DNA of 64,000 bases from Prochlorococcus sp. MIT 0701 (GTDB taxonomy: Bacteria > Cyanobacteriota > Cyanobacteriia > PCC-6307 > Cyanobiaceae), in assembly GCF_000760295.1 (NCBI RefSeq), contig NZ_JNBA01000039.1:350083-414082 (forward strand), read 5' to 3'. A program made the position numbers and the translations under genes. Shown piece after piece: positions 55,980 through 64,000 of the stretch (the stretch's first letter is position 1; each line of letters opens with the position of its first letter). The notes below the pieces were generated by a model. That model had not been told where the DNA came from and did not search any database. It saw nothing but the letters and a program-made list of their open reading frames with translations.

Positions 55980-56837
55980 GGTGATGACTAATGAGGTAAA
56001 GAGCTTCCCTCAGGCTGCATTGACAACGAGAGATCTGCAACTTTTACGCTGGATAGATTGCTGATTAGCTCAAGGGATAGTGATCCCCATGCCTAAATCG
56101 GTTGGCAAGGACTGATTGGCTAGCTCTAATTAGCCCCCAACTGAGTTAGCCCTGCTCAACACGAATTGAGATGTCGCCAGTGGCTTGATTGACTTTTCGC
56201 AAGACCTGTCATTTCTTTTGATGGTTGAGTAGTGCTTGCATCGGAGACCATGAAGAATTTCTGATCCTGCGCAGAACAGAAAGAACCTGCACCAAAGAGA
56301 GGGGCAGAACGACCCATGAAAAGCAATCAGCTTCTCCCTTCGCCAGGCCCAATTTACTATTCAGCTTCTAGAGTTAATAGCCACTCAGGTCCGCCAATGC
56401 TCGCAGATGATTAAGGCTGGAGGAGGAATGAATCGTTGGCTTTGACATGCTTGCTCATCTTGGCTTATCAAGGTCATTTCATTGACTCCAGAATTTCTTG
56501 ATCAGCACATCGCCCAAAAAATTAGACTTTTAAAGAAGGCAAACCTAGCCTTAAATTCAGAGATAGTTTGACTATTCCGTAAAGAGCAAGACATCAATAA
56601 TAGATTTCCATTGTAATTTTAATGGCAAGAGAGTCGCAAAGACGCCCTCGCCTTAAGTAGAGAATATGAGAAACAATTGAGATTATTCAACTGCTGCATC
56701 TAGAGGTGCTAATTATATTATTTATGCCTTTAAGAATTCACACAATATTACAGCCTCTCATCCAGACAGAAGAGAGCGTTCCTCCAAAGCGAGGTATTCA
56801 TTAATTGTCATTAGCGCCTAACTATTGATAACTTGTT
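55980..56837. other. Long gene-free region upstream of glk
   Basis: 858 bases with no convincing gene. The glk promoter should be near 55980-56100 and the end of thrS lies at the right edge. GGAGGAGGA followed by ATG at 56428 opens a five-codon frame (MNRWL), which could be chance. AT content rises towards 56500-56800. A small RNA cannot be excluded by eye. Confidence 0.4.
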
Positions 56838-58760
56838 TCAAGCGACACCTGATCTACCTCTAAGAGCAATTGCATCATCCAGGAGTGATTTGAAGCTATT
56901 CAAAGGCATGCTGCCAAAGTCCTTACCCTCTCGCGTGCGCACAGCAACCTCTCCACTTTGCTGTTCTTTATCACCAATAATGATTAGGAATGGTACACGC
57001 TGAAGAGTATGTTCGCGAACTTTAAAACCAATTTTTTCATTTCTTAAGTCAACTTCAGTTCGATATTCTAGGGCTGACAACTTCTTGCAAACATCCTGAC
57101 AAGATTGAGCATTACGATCTGTAATCCCCATCACTACCACCTGCACAGGTGCTAGCCACACAGGCAATCGTCCGGCATAGTGCTCGATCAGAATTCCGAT
57201 AAAACGTTCAAAAGAACCCAGAATTGCTCGATGCAACATTACTGGTGTTCTGCGCTGACTGTCTTCTGCTACATAAGATGCTCCCAAACGTTCCGGCATC
57301 GAGAAGTCAACCTGGATCGTTCCACATTGCCAAACTCTACCAAGACAGTCTTTTAAAGAAAACTCAATTTTAGGTCCGTAGAATGCACCTTCCCCTGGCA
57401 ATAAGTCCCATGCAAGACCTTTAGCGTCCAATGCATCGGACAAGGCCTTCTCTGATTTGTCCCAGATCTCATCGCTACCAACACGCTTTTCGGGCCTGGT
57501 TGATAACTTGATAAGCACAGAGTCAAACCCAAATGATCTGTAAATCTCAAAGACTAGATCAATAAACTTAGAGACCTCTTCCTGAACCTGAAGCTCAGTA
57601 CAAAAGATGTGAGCATCATCTTGAACAAAATTGCGCACTCGCATGAGACCATGAAGTGAACCAGATGGTTCATTCCTTAAGCATGAACCAAACTCTGCCA
57701 ATCTAATTGGCAGGTCACGGTAACTTTTTAGGCCTTGATTGAAGATCTGTATATGGCAGGGACAATTCATAGGCTTTATGGCATATTCACGATTCTCAGA
57801 TGTCGTCGTGAACATGTCATCTTTGAACTTCTCCCAATGGCCAGATTTCTCCCATAAGGAGCGGTCTACAACCTGAGGTGTTCTGATTTCTTGGTAGTTA
57901 TGTAGGCTAAGGGTCTCGCGAATATATTGCTCTAAAACCTGATAAATAGCCCAACCCTTGGCATGCCAAAAGATCATCCCAGGTGCTTCTTCTTGAGTAT
58001 GAAATAAAGACATTTGTTTAGCAATCCTGCGATGATCACGCTTTTCAGCTTCTTCAAGGCGCTTGAGATAAGCTTTCAGGTCTTTGGAACTTCCCCAGGC
58101 CGTACCATAGATGCGCTGCAACATTGGTTTATTTGAATCACCACGCCAATAAGCACCTGATACTTTCATTAATTTGAAAGTGCGTAAATGCCTTGTATTA
58201 GGCACATGTGGACCTCTACACATATCAGTATATTCTTGATGTCGATATAGCTTAATAATTTCGTTCTCAGGAATTTCATCTACGATTTCTATCTTGTAAG
58301 GCTCGCATCGCTTTTCGAATTCCCTATGAGCCTCTTCCCTTGAAACTATTTCCACATTGACGTCATAGTCAAGTTTAACCAGCTCTTTCATGCGAGCCTC
58401 AATCGCTTCCAAGTCTTTAGGAGTAAAAGGCTGATCATAGGCAATGTCATAATAAAATCCGTCTTCAATAACTGGACCAATGGCCATTTTTGCTTCAGGA
58501 TATAATTGCTTTACGGCATGACCAATCAAGTGAGCGAATGAGTGGCGAATAGTCTCAATTCCATCTTGGTCTTTAGCCGTGATGATATTAACTTTAGAGT
58601 CTTTCTCAATAGGGATACAGGTGTCAAGCAATACATCATTGACCCGTCCTGCGATAGCCGCCTTTGCTAATCCAGGCCCAAGGCTTTCGGCCACCTCCAT
58701 AATGGTTACGGGTTGATCAAACTTCTTTTTATTTCCGTCTGGAAGTGTAATAATAGGCAT
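56838..58760 (-). CDS. thrS: Threonyl-tRNA synthetase
   Basis: 640 aa, class II synthetase with TGS domain ([20 protein letters not shown]), editing domain ([20 protein letters not shown] with the HxxxH and the later [11 protein letters not shown]) and the catalytic core. The core has motif 2 [19 protein letters not shown], the zinc Cys in [10 protein letters not shown] and motif 3 [20 protein letters not shown]. The C-terminal anticodon-binding domain starts at [18 protein letters not shown]. The gene is more AT-rich than its neighbours. Confidence 0.96.
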   Translation of the reverse strand: MPIITLPDGNKKKFDQPVTIMEVAESLGPGLAKAAIAGRVNDVLLDTCIPIEKDSKVNIITAKDQDGIETIRHSFAHLIGHAVKQLYPEAKMAIGPVIEDGFYYDIAYDQPFTPKDLEAIEARMKELVKLDYDVNVEIVSREEAHREFEKRCEPYKIEIVDEIPENEIIKLYRHQEYTDMCRGPHVPNTRHLRTFKLMKVSGAYWRGDSNKPMLQRIYGTAWGSSKDLKAYLKRLEEAEKRDHRRIAKQMSLFHTQEEAPGMIFWHAKGWAIYQVLEQYIRETLSLHNYQEIRTPQVVDRSLWEKSGHWEKFKDDMFTTTSENREYAIKPMNCPCHIQIFNQGLKSYRDLPIRLAEFGSCLRNEPSGSLHGLMRVRNFVQDDAHIFCTELQVQEEVSKFIDLVFEIYRSFGFDSVLIKLSTRPEKRVGSDEIWDKSEKALSDALDAKGLAWDLLPGEGAFYGPKIEFSLKDCLGRVWQCGTIQVDFSMPERLGASYVAEDSQRRTPVMLHRAILGSFERFIGILIEHYAGRLPVWLAPVQVVVMGITDRNAQSCQDVCKKLSALEYRTEVDLRNEKIGFKVREHTLQRVPFLIIIGDKEQQSGEVAVRTREGKDFGSMPLNSFKSLLDDAIALRGRSGVA

Positions 58761-59470
58761 AGCAAGGCGTTTTCTTTGATGATTTACAATAGCGCTTTAT
58801 TTTATCAGTTATATCATTCGCAATCCTTGCGCCTCTGAATGCTGGAGTGGAATATTTCGCATATTAGCAACAACGTAGAGGAACACTGAGAAAAAGGAAC
58901 ATTGAACCAAATTTTCTAGCAAGTTCAACAAGCAAAATACCAGCATAGAGTTCAATGGGAGCTTGCTTAGATTCGTCAGAGCTATTTCCTATGATCTCAA
59001 AAAGCTTTTTTATGCAGCCAATCTAACCGCCTAAGGGATCTTGGCTGTCGTGAGCAAAAGATGTTGGCATTACCTGCCTGTCCCCAGCAGACATGGCTTG
59101 GATAGTGATCAATCCGAGCGACCCTTGATGCCTAACATTTTCTGCTTAGGGAATGGTCTGTCATGGGATTAGGGCTTTGCGGATAAACCAGCTGCAAGCA
59201 GACCCGTCAGCAAAACAAGTGAGAGAATCGCTTACTGCCCTGATATCAATGCTCACGGTCATGGTTGTGGGCATCGACTATGGCGTTGCTCGTGGGAAGA
59301 AAGCTCCCGAGATTGTCTGCTTTTGTTGTGATAGTCATCCTTTTTGGATGTCTCTTTTCAGAGAGTGATCCGCAAGGGGAAAGCTAGGGTTTGGTTGCAA
59401 TCAAGGGATGTCTTTCGAGTACAAACACACAACTTCTGCTGATTCTGAAGTTAGATGCTTTTAGCTTTGC
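58761..59470. other. Gene-poor region with one doubtful ORF
   Basis: Upstream of thrS on the minus strand and downstream of the GH104 gene. One plus-strand frame (59153-59368, 71 codons, MVCHGIRALRINQLQADPSA, TALISMLTVMVVGIDYGVAR, then a Cys-rich tail) has no proper ribosome spacing. Nothing else was seen. Confidence 0.4.
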
Positions 59471-60154
59471 TCAGGCCTCCTGCTGCAGTTGCCGCAAATT
59501 GGCTGAATAAAATTTTGCCAACTCTGCATGGCTCTTGACTGGCTGTCCGTAACTGCTGTTGCCAGCCCAGTTAGGAAACGAAGCCCATTCCGGTGCAAGA
59601 CGGGCCATAGCGGAGTGCGTTAAACCAAGAGCATCTATTTCCTTGAGAGCACCACGTTTGCTAACTAAATGCAACGCTGCTTGATCTTGATGTTGAGGTT
59701 GGAAATTGGGTAGGTTGAGCTCCTTCGCTACGGCCATCCAAGTTGTTGGGATGAATTGATAGGCCCCTGCTGCTGCACTGCTATAGAAATTCACCACAAC
59801 TCGATTGGGGTGTTGAGAGAGATCCTCAAAAACACCTCCTCCAAACATCGTGCGATATCCGAGATCTTTTCCTTCTTTCCAAGTGCCTTCTGCATAACGA
59901 ATGGTGTTCAGAAGGGCTCGACGTTCGGGCGTTATTAAATAGTGCGGCCTTTGACCACCATTGCCTTGATAAGCAATGTTCACCCTAAAAGCATGTTCTT
60001 TAGGCACCTGGATGCGTTCAGCCTGCAAGGTCTGGCCAGCACCCATGAGAACACTCAGACTGATCATGGCGAAAGCTGCCCTGACCCAATTCGAATGATT
60101 CGCTTGACTTGAAAAGCCAAAGTGCAATGGGAACAAGCGCAGCACGTAAACCAA
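59471..60154 (-). CDS. GH104 lysozyme-like protein (lambda endolysin family)
   Basis: 227 aa. After a hydrophobic export segment (VRAAFAMISLSVLMGAGQTL) the domain begins LLNTIRYAEGTWKEGKDLGY, RTMFGGGVFEDLSQHPNRVV and SSAAAGAYQFIPTTWMAVAK, then FQPQHQDQAALHLVSKRGAL. This is the pattern of the phage lambda R / GH104 muramidase family, with the catalytic Glu in the AEGT segment. It probably cleaves peptidoglycan during growth or division. The gene has no phage genes around it, so it is a domesticated or host enzyme. Confidence 0.85.
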   Translation of the reverse strand: MVYVLRLFPLHFGFSSQANHSNWVRAAFAMISLSVLMGAGQTLQAERIQVPKEHAFRVNIAYQGNGGQRPHYLITPERRALLNTIRYAEGTWKEGKDLGYRTMFGGGVFEDLSQHPNRVVVNFYSSAAAGAYQFIPTTWMAVAKELNLPNFQPQHQDQAALHLVSKRGALKEIDALGLTHSAMARLAPEWASFPNWAGNSSYGQPVKSHAELAKFYSANLRQLQQEA

Positions 60155-60387
60155 CTAAATGGTTTGTCACATTGATCAATACCTCCCCCGTCTGGCGAGA
60201 TGGTGATTAATACCCTTGACTCACGCAACAGAGTGTGCATAAGTCTGAAGTTGACATTGACAACAGATTCTGCGTCTCACTAGACCCTTGCTGATGACTA
60301 GGGCTCGCTGGCCTCCGTGCCACAGGAAGGCCTCGGCCATTACTGAGCTCCAATGATTAGCAAAACTTTTCTTTCGACTCGCATTGA

Positions 60388-61401
60388 TTAGCTGGCTGTC
60401 AGGAAGCCAAGGGCCTGGCGGACTCGCTTAAGGGTTGCTTGGGCGGTGTCTTGCGCTCTGGTCTTGCCTTGGTCAAGCACTCTGATTAGTTCTATGCGGT
60501 CGCCCATGAGTTGTTGATAGCGATGCTGTATCGGCTCAAGGGCTGACACCGTGGCTTCGGCCAGCAGAGGCTTGAAGGTTCCCCATCCCATTTCTGCGCA
60601 TTCTTGGGCAGCTGCGTCTCTTCCTCGCCCACTAAGGATGGCGTAAATCCCAAGCAGATTGTCGGCCTCCGGGCGATCTGGGTTGCCAAATTGCAAGCCC
60701 CTTTGGGGGTCTGTCTTTGCCCGCTTGATTTTCTTTGTGATCAGTTCAGGCGGATCAAGAAGTGTGATACGACTTCCTTCATTGGGGTCGCTTTTACTCA
60801 TCTTGCTGCGGCCATCGCTAAGGCTCATCACTCTTGCTCCCTCTTTGATGATCAGAGGATCTGGGACTTTAAGGACAGGTTTCTCTTCACTACCGAAGCG
60901 AGCATTAATGCGCTGCTGAGCGATGTCACGGGCAAGTTCTAAATGTTGTTTCTGGTCTTCGCCCACTGGCACCAAATCAGCGTCATAGAGAAGAATGTCT
61001 GCTGCCATTAACACCGGATAGTCCAGGAGTCCAACAGAAACGTTGTCCCCCTGCTTGACTGACTTCTCCTTGAACTGGATCATTCGCTCTAGCCAATTCA
61101 GAGGAGTAACACAGTTCAGCAACCAACAGAGCTCGCTGTGGGCGGACACCTGGCTCTGCACAAAGATGCTGCAAAGATCTGGATCCATCCCACAGGCCAG
61201 GTAGAGAGCGGCTGTGGAGAGGGTCTCCTCGGCCAAACGTTGTGGGTCGTGGGGAACAGTAATGGCATGTAAATCCACGACACAGACATATGTGTCATGG
61301 CTGCTCTGAAGATCTACCCAGTTGCGGATGGCCCCCAACCAGTTGCCCAGATGGAGGGCACCTGTCGGCTGGACGCCGGAAAGGACCCGCGGGCGCTGCA
61401 T
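60388..61401 (-). CDS. trpS: Tryptophanyl-tRNA synthetase
   Basis: 337 aa, class I. The N-terminal RVLSGVQPTGALHLGNWLGA carries the HxGH-like motif and SDGRSKMSKSDPNEGS the KMSKS motif. YPVLMAADILLYDADLVPVG and QKQHLELARDIA bind the substrate. The downstream protein gene begins before it on the same strand with only three bases between stop and start. Confidence 0.95.
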   Translation of the reverse strand: MQRPRVLSGVQPTGALHLGNWLGAIRNWVDLQSSHDTYVCVVDLHAITVPHDPQRLAEETLSTAALYLACGMDPDLCSIFVQSQVSAHSELCWLLNCVTPLNWLERMIQFKEKSVKQGDNVSVGLLDYPVLMAADILLYDADLVPVGEDQKQHLELARDIAQQRINARFGSEEKPVLKVPDPLIIKEGARVMSLSDGRSKMSKSDPNEGSRITLLDPPELITKKIKRAKTDPQRGLQFGNPDRPEADNLLGIYAILSGRGRDAAAQECAEMGWGTFKPLLAEATVSALEPIQHRYQQLMGDRIELIRVLDQGKTRAQDTAQATLKRVRQALGFLTAS

Positions 61402-61404
61402 TAA

Positions 61405-62007
61405 TCAGGCCTCACCAGGTGTTTTCTCAGGTTCATGCTCTATTGCCGGCACTTGTTCAGTTTCAGCAGCCTGGTCCTGCTCTTGCTCTGCTGAGTTCAA
61501 TTGTTCGGTTTCAGCAGTCTGGTCATGCTCCTGAGCTTGTTCTTCAGCGTGGTTTTGTTCAATTTCTAGAGTCTTCTCGGGTTCTTGAACCGATGGTTGA
61601 GGCTTGGCTGGCCGCGCAAAGGGATCAGGTCGAACTCCTCGGTGCGTTGGCTGTCTGTCTTTATGAGAGCGATCACTACGCGTTCGCTGAGCTCCTTCTT
61701 CTCTTCGTCTGCCACCACTTGGGGCCTTGGAGCGTTCACTGGCAACCAGTTCGTCTAGTTGGCCATCGTCCAGCATTTGGCCAAGGGTGCGCAGGGCAAA
61801 TCCCAGTACGGCCACTGTGGAGCGCATTTGAAAGGCTTCCTGCAGTGCTCTGGCAGAGCGCATTTCGTTGTCGCTCAGGCGGATACGAAATCCGCCGGCT
61901 TCACGGTTCCCAGGACCACGGCCACCTCGGGATCCAGCCCTTCCGCTCTCCCGGGCACCATCACCATGTCTTTCTTGTCGTTGCGGATCGCTGTAAGAAT
62001 CAGTCAT
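61405..62007 (-). CDS. Charged low-complexity protein, 200 aa
   Basis: The N-terminus is Gly/Arg-rich (about residues 18-36). A folded middle part follows (GFRIRLSDNEMRSARALQEA, FQMRSTVAVLGFALRTLGQM LDDGQ), then a basic linker, then an acidic Gln/Glu-rich tail with repeats such as TAETEQ and AAETEQ. The middle may be a helical DNA- or protein-binding unit; I do not recognise it. The tail is probably disordered. Upstream of trpS in the same operon direction. Confidence 0.7.
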   Translation of the reverse strand: MTDSYSDPQRQERHGDGARESGRAGSRGGRGPGNREAGGFRIRLSDNEMRSARALQEAFQMRSTVAVLGFALRTLGQMLDDGQLDELVASERSKAPSGGRRREEGAQRTRSDRSHKDRQPTHRGVRPDPFARPAKPQPSVQEPEKTLEIEQNHAEEQAQEHDQTAETEQLNSAEQEQDQAAETEQVPAIEHEPEKTPGEA

Positions 62008-62143
62008 GGCCTACGGCCTGCAATCAGGCGCAAGTGTGACGCATCGTCGTCATTCGCGACATCCCTGAGCTTCATGACGGGAATAATTTTTTTTTGATCT
62101 TCATCAGAGGAACACTTATTTTTGGCCCCATTTGGGGAGCTGA

Positions 62144-63592
62144 ATGAACGCAAAGTCTTCTGTCAGGCATGAATTCAGCGAAGAAGGTCACGTAGGCTGG
62201 TATGGCTTGCACGAAAGGTGGTGCCCCGTGAAGCTTCCAGCCCTACTGATCAATCTTGTGCCTCGCTCCCCTGCCTTCATTGGCCGGGTAGCACTGATCA
62301 CAGGGACCTTCGTCCTCGGTCAGTGGGTCTTCACTGATGTGATTCATCTGCCTGGCGGTGGTCTTGGTTTGATGGTTGCTGGTGCGGGCGTTTGGTGGTT
62401 ATCAAGGCCCTCAATACCGGCCAAGTTTGATGCACCAGATTCTGTGCAGGGCTGGATCCGTCGCTGCAAAGAGGTCCTTGATCAGTTTGAGGCATTGGAG
62501 GATGAGCAAGATGTGGTTGCGCTGCGCCAACAACGCAGCGAGGCCCTTGATGTCGTTCTACAGCGTTCCGAACCTCAAAAAGTTTCTTTTGTGAATTCCG
62601 CAGAGGGTTCTCTTGAGGATCATCCCGATGTTCAGACAGCCATTGCGGGATCCACTCCACTGAGCATCAGCTGGGCCCGGCCTCTCTCTCAGACAGACGA
62701 GTCTTGGATATGGCCCGCAGCTCTGCAAGAGCAGGATGTTTTGCTCTATGTCTTGCCTTTGCCGTTGATGGCAGCAGACCTTCTTTGGTTAGAGAGGGTG
62801 CCAGCCAATCAACCAATCTGGCTGATCGTCTCTTGGCAGGATTCATCTAATTGGAGCGATCAGCTGCAGGCACTTCAAGCTCAGTTGCCACAACGCTTGA
62901 GCGGCCAGGTGCTGCGTTGGACAGGCAATCAAGACGATCTTTCAGAAGCTCTTGCACCGGTGAGACGTCTGTTAGAGCATCCTCAGCGGAATCTTGAAAT
63001 CACCCGTAAGCGCTTATTGGGCAGTCTGCACCGCAATTGGCAAGCCGAGTTAGAGCAGCTTCGTAGGCAAAGGTTCCTTGTACTCCAGCAGCGCACTCAA
63101 TGGTTGGTTGCAGGAGCTGTTTTTGCCTCTCCTTTACCCACGACTGATCTTCTGGCCGTGGCTGTGGTCAACGGCTTGATGATTAAAGAGATGGCGGGGA
63201 TTTGGAAGTGTTCCTTGAAGCCAGAGGTTCTGCAATTGGCAGCACGCCAGTTGGCTGGTGCGGCTCTGGCCCAGGGAGTGGTTGAGTGGAGTGGCCAAGC
63301 TCTATTGGGCGTAGCCAAACTTGATGGCAGCAGCTGGCTTGCAGCGGGTACTCTTCAGGCCCTCAGCGCTGCTTACCTAACCCGTGTTGTTGGACGCTCA
63401 ATGGCCGATTGGCTGGCATTGAATAATGGCGTTGCAGAGCCTGATTTGGATGCCTTGAAGCTGCAGGCACCGCTGCTGGTTGCTAAGGCTGCAGAGCAGG
63501 AACGCCTCGATTGGTCTAGCTTTTCACAACAGGGAATCAACTGGATCAAGGAGTTTGCTCGCCAACCAGGATCCGCATCGAACCCTGCATAG
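62144..63592 (+). CDS. DUF697-like membrane protein
   Basis: 482-aa frame. The N-terminal region has two hydrophobic helices (IGRVALITGTFVLGQWVFT and GLGLMVAGAGVWWLSRP). A soluble domain without a P-loop that I can see follows. The C-terminal third (TQWLVAGAVFASPLPTTDLL, AVAVVNGLMIKEMAGIWKC) has helices of the DUF697/YcjF type. Related cyanobacterial proteins sometimes fuse DUF697 to a GTPase; here the GTPase part appears degenerate or absent. GTG 62228 is an alternative start that would drop the first 28 residues. Hairpin and psbA follow. Confidence 0.7.
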   Translation: MNAKSSVRHEFSEEGHVGWYGLHERWCPVKLPALLINLVPRSPAFIGRVALITGTFVLGQWVFTDVIHLPGGGLGLMVAGAGVWWLSRPSIPAKFDAPDSVQGWIRRCKEVLDQFEALEDEQDVVALRQQRSEALDVVLQRSEPQKVSFVNSAEGSLEDHPDVQTAIAGSTPLSISWARPLSQTDESWIWPAALQEQDVLLYVLPLPLMAADLLWLERVPANQPIWLIVSWQDSSNWSDQLQALQAQLPQRLSGQVLRWTGNQDDLSEALAPVRRLLEHPQRNLEITRKRLLGSLHRNWQAELEQLRRQRFLVLQQRTQWLVAGAVFASPLPTTDLLAVAVVNGLMIKEMAGIWKCSLKPEVLQLAARQLAGAALAQGVVEWSGQALLGVAKLDGSSWLAAGTLQALSAAYLTRVVGRSMADWLALNNGVAEPDLDALKLQAPLLVAKAAEQERLDWSSFSQQGINWIKEFARQPGSASNPA

Positions 63593-63594
63593 GC

Positions 63595-63628
63595 TGCGCA
63601 AACAAACTTCATGAATTTTGTTTGCGCA
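63595..63628. terminator. Strong hairpin between the DUF697-like gene and psbA
   Basis: TGCGCAAACAAA and TTTGTTTGCGCA form a perfect 12-bp stem with a ten-base loop just after the stop of the upstream gene. No long T-run follows, but it probably insulates psbA from read-through. Confidence 0.7.
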
Positions 63629-63669
63629 CTACGTCGCAATGTGAGGAAACCAGAGAGCGCAAGTGAGCT

Positions 63670-63697
63670 TTGCGACCCCATTTTTATATGCTATTAG
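63670..63697 (+). promoter_or_regulatory. Possible psbA promoter
   Basis: TTGCGA (63670-63675) and TATTAG (63692-63697) are 16 bases apart, a fair sigma-70 type match, leaving about 45 bases of leader before psbA. The assignment is by eye. Confidence 0.4.
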
Positions 63698-63749
63698 CGA
63701 GTCTTCCCTAACCATGGGTTGAGGCTCGTTAACGTCCTCTTCATACTCA

Positions 63750-64000
63750 ATGACCACCACCATTCGCAGTGGTCGCCTCAGTAGCTGGGAGTCCTTCTGC
63801 AATTGGGTCACCTCCACCAATAACCGCATTTATGTGGGTTGGTTCGGTGTCCTGATGGTTCCCACGCTGTTGGCAGCTGCCATCTGCTTCACCATTGCCT
63901 TTATTGCGGCACCGCCGGTTGATATCGACGGTATCCGTGAGCCCGTTGCTGGCTCTTTCCTCTACGGCAATAACATCATTTCTGGTGCTGTTGTTCCTTC
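63750..64000 (+). CDS. psbA: Photosystem II D1 protein, 3' end missing
   Basis: The first 83 codons are in the window: [20 protein letters not shown], then [20 protein letters not shown] with helix A, then [20 protein letters not shown] and [13 protein letters not shown]1 binds P680, pheophytin, QB and the manganese cluster and is replaced constantly under light. The residues that distinguish D1 isoforms (position 130) are outside the window. Transcription is rightward from its own promoter. Confidence 0.97.
   Translation, partial: MTTTIRSGRLSSWESFCNWVTSTNNRIYVGWFGVLMVPTLLAAAICFTIAFIAAPPVDIDGIREPVAGSFLYGNNIISGAVVP

Noticed and set aside
61290..62039. 249-codon plus-strand ORF
   Set aside because: Antisense to trpS and the charged protein gene; both real genes have clear motifs.
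1..64000. CRISPR array, transposon, integrase or defence operon
   Set aside because: No regularly spaced direct repeats, transposase or integrase motifs, or known defence domains were seen.

Overview
The window reads as chromosome of a marine picocyanobacterium, most likely a low-light Prochlorococcus of the MIT9303/MIT9313 type or a close Synechococcus. The evidence is the start of psbA (D1) at the right edge, plus petE, ndhL, ndhD, a cytochrome c6-like gene, ycf51, cyAbrB, a Nif11-cupin fusion, a free-standing Nif11 protein, an intronless tRNA-Leu(UAA), and small families typical of this group (DUF3007, DUF3119, DUF2808, DUF2214). Species is inferred from gene content and memory, not from a search.

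Layout. 1-4.7 kb is AT-rich and accessory-looking: a TPR protein cut by the left edge, an unrecognised 216-aa protein, a short-chain dehydrogenase and tiny ORFs. 4.7-10.5 kb holds a DUF6790-like gene broken by two compensating frameshifts, a GNAT acetyltransferase, a glutamate decarboxylase/YrhK membrane protein pair closed by a terminator, a secreted DUF2808 protein and a glutathione S-transferase. 10.7-17.5 kb holds gor, a Ca2+/cation antiporter, pyrC, tRNA-Leu, the ndhL-DUF3007-trpA cluster, cyAbrB and a YciI protein. 17.5-23.3 kb carries a c-type cytochrome, the Nif11-cupin gene overlapping a PsiE-like gene on the other strand, a group 2 sigma factor, a small metalloprotease and hisIE. 23.5-24.6 kb is a graveyard with two decayed genes on opposite strands. 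24.7-34.4 kb holds a QueD-like enzyme, clpB, a Nif11 protein, petE, a nucleoside-sugar epimerase-like protein, hemE and glgB.

34.3-45 kb contains a CocE-type hydrolase, small conserved proteins, ycf51, a giant TamB-like protein, a ROK kinase, proA, folB and a lipase. 45-48.7 kb looks like an accessory insertion: three membrane-protein genes, several tiny ORFs and a possible tRNA remnant at its left end. 48.7-56 kb is a tight leftward block (glk, thrB, ndhD, M3 peptidase, unrecognised protein). 56.8-63.6 kb has thrS, a phage-lysozyme-like GH104 protein, trpS, a charged low-complexity protein and a DUF697-like membrane protein. psbA begins at 63750 and runs off the window.

Themes: photosynthetic electron flow (psbA, petE, cytochrome c, NDH-1 subunits), tetrapyrrole and amino acid synthesis, glycogen and hexose phosphorylation (glgB, glk, ROK), and thiol redox defence (gor, GST). 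I found no CRISPR array, transposase, integrase or recognisable defence operon. The least explained material is the 45-48.7 kb insertion, the decayed genes near 5.2 and 24 kb, and small ORFs of fewer than 60 codons.
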